The notes under the pieces: model-generated
Told to the model about the DNA's origin: nothing
The model's database searches: none
The model's input: only the letters and a program-made list of their open reading frames with translations
Source: Cladorhizidae sp. MBARI D1340-BT2
Lineage: Eukaryota; Porifera; Demospongiae; Poecilosclerida; Cladorhizidae
Reading direction: 5' to 3'
DNA: 64,000 nucleotides
NCBI GenBank assembly: GCA_028752905.1
Contig: JAQNBH010000009.1
Span: 32,035,442 to 32,099,441, forward strand
Part shown: piece by piece, positions 11,001 through 23,000 of the stretch
How positions within the stretch are numbered: the first letter of the stretch is position 1
Layout: each line of letters opens with the position of its first letter
Made by a program: the position numbers and the translations under genes

Positions 11001-14000
11001 GGGTGTTTGGGTAACTCAAATGTTCACCTGGGGTGTTTGGGTAACTCAAATGTTCACCTGGGGTGTTTGGCTAACTCAAATGTTCACCTTGGGTGCTTGG
11101 GTAACTCAAATGTTCACCTGGGGTGTTTGGGTAATGCAAATGTTCACCTGGGGTGTTTGGGTAACTCAAATGTTCACCTGGGGTGTTTGGATAACTCAAA
11201 TGTTCACCTGGGGTGTTTGGGTAGCTCAAATGTTCACCTTGGGTGCTTGGGTAACTCAAATGTTCACCTGGGGTGTTTGGGTAACTCAAATGTTCACCTG
11301 GGGTGTTTGGGTAACTCAAATGTTCACCTGGGGTGTTTGGGTAACTCAAATGTTCACCTGGGGTGTTTGGGTAACTCAAATGTTCACCTAGGGTGTTTGG
11401 GTAACTCAAGTGTTCACCTGGGGTGTTTGGGTAACTCAAATGTTCACCTAGGGTATTTGTATAACTCAAATGTTCATCTGGGGTGCTTGGGTAACTCAAA
11501 TGTTCACCTGGGGTTTTTGGGTAACTCAAATGTTCACCTTGGGTGCTTGGGTAACTCAAATGTTCACCTTGGGTGCTTGGGTAACTCAAATGTTCAGCTG
11601 GGGTGTTTGGGTAACTCAAATGTTCACCTGGGGTGTTTGGGTAACTCAAATGTTCACCTTGGGTGCTTGGGTAACTCAAATGTTCAGCTGGGGTGTTTGG
11701 GTAACTCAAATGTTCACCTGGGGTGTTTGGGTAACTCAAATGTCACCTGGGGTGTTTGTTAAATGTTCACTAGGTGTGTTTGGGTTACTCAAATGTTCAC
11801 CTTGGGTGCTTGGGTAACTCAAATGTTCACCTGGGGTGTTTGGGTAACTCAAATGTTCACCTAGGGTGTTTGGATAACTCAAATGTTCACCTGGGATGTT
11901 TGGGTAACTCAAATGTTCACCTGGGGTGTTTGGGTAACTCAAATGTTCACCTGGGGTGTTTGGCTAACTCAAATGTTCACCTTGGGTGCTTGGGTAACTC
12001 AAATGTTCACCTGGGGTGCTTGGGTAACTCAAATGTTCACCTGGGGTGTTTGGGTAATGCAAATGTTCACCTGGGGTGTTTGGGTAACTCAAATGTTCAC
12101 CTGGGGTGTTTGGATAACTCAAATGTTCACCTGGGGTGTTTGGGTAGCTCAAATGTTCACCTTGGGTGCTTGGGTAACTCAAATGTTCACCTGGGGTGTT
12201 TGGGTAACTCAAATGTTCACCTGGGGTGTTTGGGTAACTCAAATGTTCACCTGGGGTGTTTGGGTAACTCAAATGTTCACCTAGGGTGTTTGGGTAACTC
12301 AAGTGTTCACCTGGGGTGTTTGGGTAACTCAAATGTTCACCTAGGGTATTTGTATAACTCAAATGTTCATCTGGGGTGCTTGGGTAACTCAAATGTTCAC
12401 CTGGGGTTTTTGGGTAACTCAAATGTTCAGCTGGGGTGTTTGGGTAACTCAAATGTTCACCTGGGGTGTTTGGGTAACTCAAATGTTCACCTTGGGTGCT
12501 TGGGTAACTCAAATGTTCAGCTGGGGTGTTTGGGTAACTCAAATGTTCACCTGGGGTGTTTGGGTAATTCAAATGTCACCTGGGGTGTTTGTCAAATGTT
12601 CACTAGGTGTGTTTGGGTTACTCAAATGTTCACCTTGGGTGCTTGGGTAACTCAAATGTTCACCTGGGGTGTTTGGGTAACTCAAATGTTCACCTGGGGT
12701 GTTTGGGTAACTCAAATGTTCACCTGGGGTGTTTGGGTAACTCAAATGTTCACCTAGGGTGTTTGGGTAACTCAATGTTCTGATAACTGTAGTGTAGATC
12801 ACTGGTCTTATCCTGGACAGTTCTGCTTTTCTTCTGAGTAGGTGTGGCTTTGCTATCTCCTTTGAAACGGAACAGATTTTCCATGGCACAAAAAAGGACA
12901 TTTCCTCTGATCTTGTGTTCAGCGTTGAAGTGGGTGTGGCTTCTTGTATCACTGATGCATTTGGATTATCAGGGCTGCATTTAGGGGGTGGGGGTCCACT
13001 AGCCCGTGCCTTGGGATATTGTAGTATTGTTAGCCCCCCCCCCCCCCTTCCCCCCCCTCCTTCAACTCAATCCTAAATGCAGCCTTGATTATTGAAGTTC
13101 AGGTGACTGATCTTCTTCAGTGTGTGCTGACTCAGTGCTGCTCTGGTATTTCTGCAATTATCTGTAGTGTTGCCGCACACGTCTGCAGAACAAGTTTGTC
13201 AACTTTCAGTGGCTTTATGTTGCTGTGGGGGGGGGGGGGGGGGGGGGGGGGTTGAGCATCTTGAAATCTTTATGGCATTTCATGGTCATCACAATAGCAG
13301 AAGTCATTTATCTCTCTCAAGCCTACTAGACCTGTCAGACTGGTTCTCACTGTCGTGCTCAATTACGCTCAACCTACTTCAGGTGCGTAAGGTTCATGGT
13401 CCGTCTGGTTGTGCTGCAGCATGCACAAATCAAACAGCTGTTGCTGACGGTTACTTCTGTGACTAAAATGGGTCAGTAACCCTCTCACCGTCACTAGTGC
13501 CATATGGAGTACAGGGTTTCGTCGACCGAAAGAACACGAGCCTGTTAGTTTATGCGCAGTATTTTTTCTTCATAAAATAGCTTATTTCCTACTCTATTTA
13601 TGCACCTAATTTGAAGAGTACCACTTCCCTGCAACTAAGGGGGGAGGGGGGGGCGAATCTTGAAATTTGGATCTTCACAGTTTTGACAACTCCCCAAAAA
13701 TGACTAGGCAACTAAGTCGAGCAGAAGCCATTTTTCTAGTGACAGGTGGTACTCTTGACTCTATTCTAGCGAGGGAGAAGATTGTGGCATCCTTTCTTGC
13801 TGGGGTGAGCTTTCTTCCAAACGTCGAGCCTTGGGTAAGATGGCCACAACAGTAGCACTGTTGGAACGTGGGTGGATGAGCTTAACGGCTTCAGCAACAT
13901 TAACGAAATTCATTTCCAACTGCGCGCTTGACCACGTACTCAAGATTTATCACTTAATGAAACAACACGTTGTATAGAGTAGGGCTTCCTCTAGCCACTG

Positions 14001-17000
14001 GTGCTAATTTCAGCTCTCTAACACTTGGCAATCTGGAGGAAAATGTGTTCCTAACTCAGGCATTCAGGTTTTGAGGTACCCCCACTTTAGCTCCTAAAGA
14101 TAACATCTGCATCACAATAGAGCTACATGTTATTCTGAATAATGTGGAGAGGAGCAGTTATAGTGATTGCGTGCTCAATATCATGTAATATCAATAGCAT
14201 GTTCTGCCTAAAAATCTAAAGAAGCAAATTACATAATGGTAGTCATTGTCTGTGGTCAGTTGCTAGGCATCCTACTGTTGACGACAGTGTAGGTCTCGAC
14301 CTATGCTATAATACCAACCATTGTTGCTAAGGACATTTGTGCACTCCTGATTGAATTTATAAAATATATATATATAATGTAAAATAGTATCACTATTTTT
14401 TTTTTTTAATGCTGTGTAAGGGGTTAATAGACTTTAGTTCTAACACCAATAACAAAAGATTGTATGCAAAAAGGACTACCATATTCACTCGAATATAAGT
14501 CGCACACTGAATAGAAGTCGCTCTGAAAGCCGCACTCCAAAAGTAGCACACCAAGTTAATTACACCACCGCTCTTGCACACGCGCAGTCGTTTATCATTA
14601 GCTGATAGCTTGTCTGCCGAGATCCCGAGATCAAGAAAGCATTCCGTGCTTGTGGCATCACTGTGAAGGTGAACGGGCCCGAAGATGGAGAAATTCACTG
14701 CCTCAACGTCGATAAAGTAGCCGTTTTAGCTATCCCAGCCATTACTCAAGCTACTCGCCAGCTGAAGGAAGTGACAGCAGTGGAGAAGATCCATTTGCTT
14801 CCCTGGACGAAGAACAGATCGAACATAACGAACTCATTGTAGATTACGATAGCGATTAGGAACTCTTGCCAGCCAACTACTACCTAGCTCAAATGTTTGA
14901 AATGAAACGATCGCAACCACAATGACGCACAAAAAAATTGCGTCAGCACAATAGCGCAAGACTGGCTTGGCACTGCGCAAGCGCACTGCTTGAAGATCGC
15001 AACTTGATTTGGCTGAAATAAATACAAGTCGCGACTTATATTCGAGTGAATACGGTATGTTTAATATTGTTAAATTTTAGATGATGATATTCATATTTGT
15101 GGTCAGCATGGGGGGGGGTGACCGCAATGTTTATCACCAATAGCGCTATCCCATAATGTATGGTTGCTAGGACCTTAGTGGATGACTTGGTAATGTTTAA
15201 CTGAAGCTTGTTCAATTTTTATTTTCAATTTTATTTACACTCCCGGCACTCCCGGCAATCTGATCATGTAAGTGCTAAAGCTCATGCCAGGTGGCAGGTA
15301 AGTTAAACACACCCAGCATGGGGTGCATGTGTTGTAGGAACACATAGTAGCTTGTGTGTTAACCACATTAAGCAGCCATATGGCAGGGAAGTTAAACACA
15401 CCCAGCATGAGGTGCATGTGTTGTAGGAACACATAGTAGCTTGTCTGTAAACCACTGTGTTTAGGTAGCCAGGTGGCAGGTAAGTTAAACACACCCAGCA
15501 TGGGATGCATGTGTGATAGGAACACATAGTAGCTCATGTGTAAACCATTGGGGAAGTTAAACACACCCAACATGGGGTTATAGGAACACATAGTTTTATA
15601 TATATATAAATTATATAATATATAGTCGATAGCTTACTAGGTAAGGGAATTATATATATAGTCAATAGCTTACTAGGTAAGGGACTATACATTCATGCAG
15701 GCTATACAGGAACCTGGAGGGGAGAAAAGCTCTCTTGAGGCTGTGGCAAAACCAGTTTGATAAGGCGTAGCTTTTCTGTTATAAAATGGTCGACACATTT
15801 CTCTCTCAAACATGCACCACGAATTTTATGTGTGAACTGACGTATCTTTGATGTCTTGCACGTACATAGGTGCTGCTCAGATGGATGGTGCCATCCTCGT
15901 CGTGGCCTGCACCGATGGCACAATGCCTCAGACTAAAGAACACCTCCTCTTGGCCAGCCAGGTGCGTAGGGGGGAGGCCATACTGCGTCTTCTCTCTGAC
16001 TAATTAATGGGAGAAGGGGGAGGGGCATGTTTATATATATATATATATAACAGACCATGCATGTCTGCTTCCTGTGTTGGTCATGCTGGAGGTGAGGACA
16101 GTGAACCTAAATTGTGCGTTATAGCCAGCTTCTGCATCACTGCCAGCATGCATGTCACTATAGCCAGCTTCTGCATCACTGCCAGCATGCATGTCACTAT
16201 AGCCAGCTTCTGCATCACTGCCAGCATGCATGTCACTATAGCCAGCTTCTGCATCACTGCCAGCATGCATGTCACTATGGCCAGCTTCTGCATCACTGCC
16301 AGCATGCATGTCACTATGGCCAGCTTCTGCATCACTACCAGCATGCATGTCACTATGGCCAGCTTCTGCATCATTGCCAGCATGCATGTCGCTATGGCCA
16401 GCTTCTGCATCACTGCCAGCATGCATGTCGCTATGGCCAGCTTCTGCATCACTGCCAGCATGCATGTCACTATGGCCAGCTTCTGCATCACTGCCAGCAT
16501 GCATGTCACTATAGCCAGCTTCTGCATCATTGCCAGCATGCATGTCGCTATGGCCAGCTTCTGCATCACTGCCAGCATGCATGTCGCTATGGCCAGCTTC
16601 TGCATCACTGCCAGCATGCATGTCACTATGGCCAGCTTCTGCATCACTGCCAGCATGCATGTCACTATAGCCAGCTTCTGCATCACTGCCAGCATGCATG
16701 TCACTATGGCCAGCTTCTGCATCACTGCCAGCATGCATGTCACTATGGCCAGCTTCTGCATCACTGCCAGCATGCATGTCACTATGGCCAGCTTCTGCAT
16801 CACTACCAGCATGCATGTCACTATGGCCAGCTTCTGCATCACTGCCAGCATGCATGTCACTATAGCCAGCTTCTGCATCACTGCCAGCATGCATGTCACT
16901 ATAGCCAGCTTCTGCATCACTGCCAGCATGCATGTCACTATAGCCAGCTTCTGCATCACTGCCAGCATGCATGTCACTATAGCCAGCTTCTGCATCACTG

Positions 17001-20000
17001 CCAGCATGCATGTCACTATGGCCAGCTTCTGCATCACTACCAGCATGCATGTCACTATGGCCAGCTTCTGCATCACTACCAGCATGCATGTCACTATGGC
17101 CAGCTTCTGCATCACTACCAGCATGCATGTCACTATAGCCAGCTTCTGCATCACTACCAGCATGCATGTCACTATGGCCAGCTTCTGCATCACTGCCAGC
17201 ATGCATGTCACTATAGCCAGCTTCTGCATCACTGCCAGCATGCATGTCACTATGGCCAGCTTCTGCATCACTGTCAGCATGCATGTCACTATGGCCAGCT
17301 TCTGCATCACTGCCAGCATGCATGTCACTATAGCCAGCTTCTGCATCACTGCCAGCATGCATGTCACTATGGCCAGCTTCTGCATCACTGCCAGCATGCA
17401 TGTCACTATAGCCAGCTTCTGCATCACTGCCAGCATGCATGTCACTATGGCCAGCTTCTGCATCACTGCCAGCATGCATGTCACTATGGCCAGCTTCTGC
17501 ATCACTGCCAGCATGCATGTCACTATAGCCAGCTTCTGCATCACTGCCAGCATGCATGTCACTATGGCCAGCTTCTGCATCACTGCCAGCATGCATGTCA
17601 CTATAGCCAGCTTCTGCATCACTGCCAGCATGCATGTCACTATGGCCAGCTTCTGCATCACTGCCAGCATGCATGTCGCTATAGCCAGCTTCTGCATCAC
17701 TGCCAGCATGCATGTAACTATGGCCAGCTTCTGCATCACTGCCAGCATGCATGTCACTATGGCCAGCTTCTGCATCACTACCAGCATGCATGTTACTATA
17801 GCCAGCTTCTGCATCACTGCCAGCATGCATGTCACTATAGCCAGCTTCTGCATCACTTGCCAGCATGCATGTCACTATGGCCAGCTTCTGCATCACTACC
17901 AGCATGCATGTCACTATAGCCAGCTTCTGCATCACTGCCAGCATGCATGTCACTATAGCCAGCTTCTGCATCACTGCCAGCATGCATGTCACTATAGCCA
18001 TCTTCAGCATCACTGCCAGCATGCATGTCACTATAGCCAGCTTCAGCATCACTGTCAGCATGCATGTCACTATAGCCAGCTTCTGCATTACTACCAGCAT
18101 GCATGTCGCTATGGCCAGCTTCTGCATCACTGCCAGCATGCATGTCGCTATGGCCAGCTTCTGCATCACTGCCAGCATGCATGTCGCTATGGCCAGCTTC
18201 TGCATCACTGCCAGCATGCATGTCGCTATGGCCAGCTTCTGCATCACTGCCAGCATGCATGTCACTATGGCCAGCTTCTGCATCACTGCCAGCATGCATG
18301 TCACTATGGCCAGCTTCTGCATCACTGCCAGCATGCATGTTGCTATGGCCAGCTTCTGCATCACTACCAGCATGCATGTCACTATAGCCAGCTTCTGCAT
18401 CACTACCAGCATGCATGTCACTATAGCCAGCTTCTGCATCACTGCCAGCATGCATGTCACTATGGCCAGCTTCTGCATCACTGCCAGCATGCATGTCACT
18501 ATAGCCAGCTTCTGCATCACTGCCAGCATGCATGTCACTATAGCCAGCTTCTGCATCACTGCCAGCATGCATGTCACTATAGCCAGCTTCTGCATCACTG
18601 CCAGCATGCATGTCACTATGGCCAGGTTCTGCATCACTACCAGCATGCATGTCACTATAGCCAGCTTCTGCATCACTGCCAGCATGCATGTCACTATGGC
18701 CAGCTTCTGCATCACTACCAGCATGCATGTCACTATGGCCAGCTTCTGCATCACTGCCAGCATGCATGTCACTATAGCCAGCTTCTGCATCACTGCCAGC
18801 ATGCATGTCACTATAGCCAGCTTCTGCATCACTACCAGCATGCATGTTACTATAGCCAGCTTCTGCATCACTGCCAGCATGCATGCCACTATAGCCAGCT
18901 TCTGCATCACTACCAGCATGCATGTTACTATAGCCAGCTTCTGCATCACTGCCAGCATGCATGTCACTATAGCCAGCTTCTGCATCACTGCCAGCATGCA
19001 TGTCACTATGGCCAGCTTCTGCATCACTACCAGCATGCATGTCACTATAGCCAGCTTCTGCATCACTACCAGCATGCATGTCACTATAGCCAGCTTCTGC
19101 ATCACTGCCAGCATGCATGTCACTATGGCCAGCTTCTGCATCACTGCCAGCATGCATGTCACTATGGCCAGCTTCTGCATCACTGCCAGCATGCATGTCA
19201 CTATAGCCAGCTTCTGCATCACTGCCAGCATGCATGTCACTATAGCCAGCTTCTGCATCACTGTCAGCATGCATGTCACTATAGCCAGCTTCTGCATCAC
19301 TGCCAGCATGCATGTCACTATAGCCAGCTTCTGCATCACTGCCAGCATGCATGTCACTATGGCCAGCTTCTGCATCACTGCCAGCATGCATGTCACTATG
19401 GCCAGCTTCTGCATCACTGCCAGCATGCATGTCACTATAGCCAGCTTCTGCATCACTGTCAGCATGCATGTCACTATAGCCAGCTTCTGCATCACTGCCA
19501 GCATGCATGTCACTATAGCCAGCTTCTGCATCACTGCCAGCATGCATGTCACTATAGCCAGCTTCTGCATCGCTGCCAGCATGCATGTCACTATAGCCAG
19601 CTTCTGCATCACTGCCAGCATGCATGTCACTATAGCCAGCTTCTGCATCACTGCCAGCATGCATGTCACTATGGCCAGCTTCTGCATCACTGCCAGCATG
19701 CATGTCACTATGGCCAGCTTCTGCATCACTACCAGCATGCATGTCACTATAGCCAGCTTCTGCATCACTGCCAGCATGCATGTCACTATAGCCAGCTTCT
19801 GCATCACTGCCAGCATGCATGTCACTATGGCCAGCTTCTGCATCACTACCAGCATGCATGTCACTATGGCCAGCTTCTGCATCACTGCCAGCATGCATGT
19901 CGCTATGGCCAGCTTCTGCATCACTGCCAGCATGCATGTCACTATGGCCAGCTTCTGCATCACTGCCAGCATGCATGTCACTATAGCCAGCTTCTGCATC

Positions 20001-23000
20001 ACTGCCAGCATGCATGTCACTATGGCCAGCTTCTGCATCACTGCCAGCATGCATGTCACTATAGCCAGCTTCTGCATCACTGCCAGCATGCATGTCACTA
20101 TGGCCAGCTTCTGCATCACTGCCAGCATGCATGTCGCTATAGCCAGCTTCTGCATCACTGCCAGCATGCATGTAACTATGGCCAGCTTCTGCATCACTGC
20201 CAGCATGCATGTCACTATGGCCAGCTTCTGCATCACTACCAGCATGCATGTCACTATAGCCAGCTTCTGCATCACTGCCAGCATGCATGTCACTATAGCC
20301 AGCTTCTGCATCACTGCCAGCATGCATGTCACTATAGCCATCTTCAGCATCACTGCCAGCATGCATGTCACTATAGCCAGCTTCAGCATCACTGCCAGCA
20401 TGCATGTCGCTATGGCCAGCTTCTGCATCACTGCCAGCATGCATGTCGCTATGGCCAGCTTCTGCATCACTGCCAGCATGCATGTCGCTATGGCCAGCTT
20501 CTGCATCACTGCCAGCATGCATGTCACTATAGCCAGCTTCTGCATCACTGCCAGCATGCATGTCACTATGGCCAGCTTCTGCATCACTGCCAGCATGCAT
20601 GTCACTATGGCCAGCTTCTGCATCACTGCCAGCATGCATGTCACTATAGCCAGCTTCTGCATCACTGCCAGCATGCATGTCACTATAGCCAGCTTCTGCA
20701 TCACTGCCAGCATGCATGTCACTATGGCCAGCTTCTGCATCACTGCCAGCATGCATGTCGCTATGGCCAGCTTCTGCATCACTGCCAGCATGCATGTCAC
20801 TATAGCCAGCTTCTGCATCACTGCCAGCATGCATGTCACTATAGCCAGCTTCTGCATCACTGCCAGCATGCATGTCACTATGGCCAGGTTCTGCATCACT
20901 ACCAGCATGCATGTCACTATAGCCAGCTTCTGCATCACTGCCAGCATGCATGTCACTATGGCCAGCTTCTGCATCACTGCCAGCATGCATGTCACTATGG
21001 CCAGCTTCTGCATCACTACCAGCATGCATGTCACTATGGCCAGCTTCTGCATCACTGCCAGCATGCATGTCGCTATGGCCAGCTTCTGCATCACTACCAG
21101 CATGCATGTCACTATGGCCAGCTTCTGCATCACTGCCAGCATGCATGTCACTATAGCCAGCTTCTGCATCACTGCCAGCATGCATGTCACTATAGCCATC
21201 TTCAGCATCACTGCCAGCATGCATGTCACTATAGCCAGCTTCAGCATCACTGCCAGCATGCATGTCGCTATGGCCAGCTTCTGCATCACTGCCAGCATGC
21301 ATGTCACTATGGCCAGCTTCTGCATCACTGCCAGCATGCATGTCACTATGGCCAGCTTCTGCATCACTGCCAGCATGCATGTCACTATGGCCAGCTTCTG
21401 CATCACTGCCAGCATGCATGTCGCTATGGCCAGCTTCTGCATCACTGCCAGCATGCATGTCGCTATGGCCAGCTTCTGCATCACTGCCAGCATGCATGTC
21501 ACTATGGCCAGCTTCTGCATCACTGCCAGCATGCATGTCACTATGGCCAGCTTCTGCATCACTACCAGCATGCATGTCACTATAGCCAGCTTCTGCATCA
21601 CTGCCAGCATGCATGTCACTATGGCCAGCTTCTGCATCACTGCCAGCATGCATGTCACTATAGCCAGCTTCTGCATCACTGCCAGCATGCATGTCACTAT
21701 AGCCAGCTTCTGCATCACTGCCAGCATGCATGTCACTATGGCCAGCTTCTGCATCACTGCCAGCATGCATGTCACTATGGCCAGCTTCTGCATCACTGCT
21801 GGCAGTGATGCAGAAGCTGGTATAGTGACAGAGATGGATGTGTGGTGGGTGAGGGATGGGTGTGTGGTGGATGAGGGATGCATGAGTGAGGGATGGGTTT
21901 GTGGTGGATGAGGGATGGCCCGGGTATGTGATGGATGGTGGGTGGATGGTGTGTGGTGGATGAGGGATGGGTATGTGATGGATGGTGGGTGGATGTGTGT
22001 GATGGATGCTTGAAATACCCGACATGGTCCCTGAGAAAATGTATAAAAGGTCAAGGTCGACTTCATGTTTCCATAGGAAGGTTGACTTCCATGTTGCCAT
22101 AGGAAGGTCGACTTCATGTTGACATAGGAAGGTCGACTTCCATGTTGCCATAGGAAGATCGACTTCCATGCTGCCATAGGAAAGTCGACTTCCATGCTGT
22201 CATAGGAAGGTCGACTTCCATGTTGCCATAGGAAGGTCGACTTCCATGTTGCCATAGGAAGGTCGACTTCCATGCTGCCATAGGAAGGTCGACTTCCATG
22301 CTGCCATAGGAAGGTCGACTTCCATGTTGCCATAGGAAGGTCGACTTCCATGCTGCCATAGGAAGGTCGACTTCCATGTTGCCATAGGAAGGTCGACTTC
22401 CATGCTGCCATAGGAAGGTCGACTTCCATGTTGCCATAGGAAGGTCGACTTCCATGCTGCCATAGGAAGGTCGACTTCCATGTTGCCATAGGAAGGTCGA
22501 CTTCCATGTTGCCATAGTAAGGTCGACTTCCATGTTGCCATAGGAAGGTCGACTTCCATGCTGCCATAGGAAGGTCGACTTCCATGCTGCCATAGGAAGG
22601 TCGACTTCCATGCTGCCATAGGAACGTCGGCTGCCATAGGAAGGTCGACTTGCATGCTGCCATAGGAAGGTCGACTTCCATGTTGCCATAGGAAGGTCGA
22701 CTTCATGTTGCCATAGGAAGGTCGACTTCCATGTTGCCATAGGAAGGTCGACTTCCATGTTGCCATAGGAAGGTCGACTTCATGTTGCCATAGGAAGGTC
22801 GACTTCCATGTTGCCATAGGAAGGTCGACTTCTATGTTGCCACAGGAAGGTCGACTTCATGTTGCCATAGGAAGGTCGACTTCCATGCTGCCATAGGAAA
22901 GTCGACTTCCATGCTGTCATAGGAAGGTCGACTTCCATGTTGCCATAGGAAGGTCGACTTCCATGTTGCCATAGGAAGGTCGACTTCCATGCTGCCATAG

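Noticed and set aside
10827..12757. Open frames of 311 and 327 codons with a decapeptide repeat ([10 protein letters not shown])
   Set aside because: The period of 30 bp is divisible by three, overlapping frames and the minus strand are equally open, and the region is intronic.
16007..22681. Giant open frames (1933, 2216, 1438 and 1348 codons) as possible repeat proteins
   Set aside because: They coincide exactly with 39-bp and 26-bp tandem arrays, are open on both strands and several frames, and lie between two TUFM exons with no splice or codon evidence.
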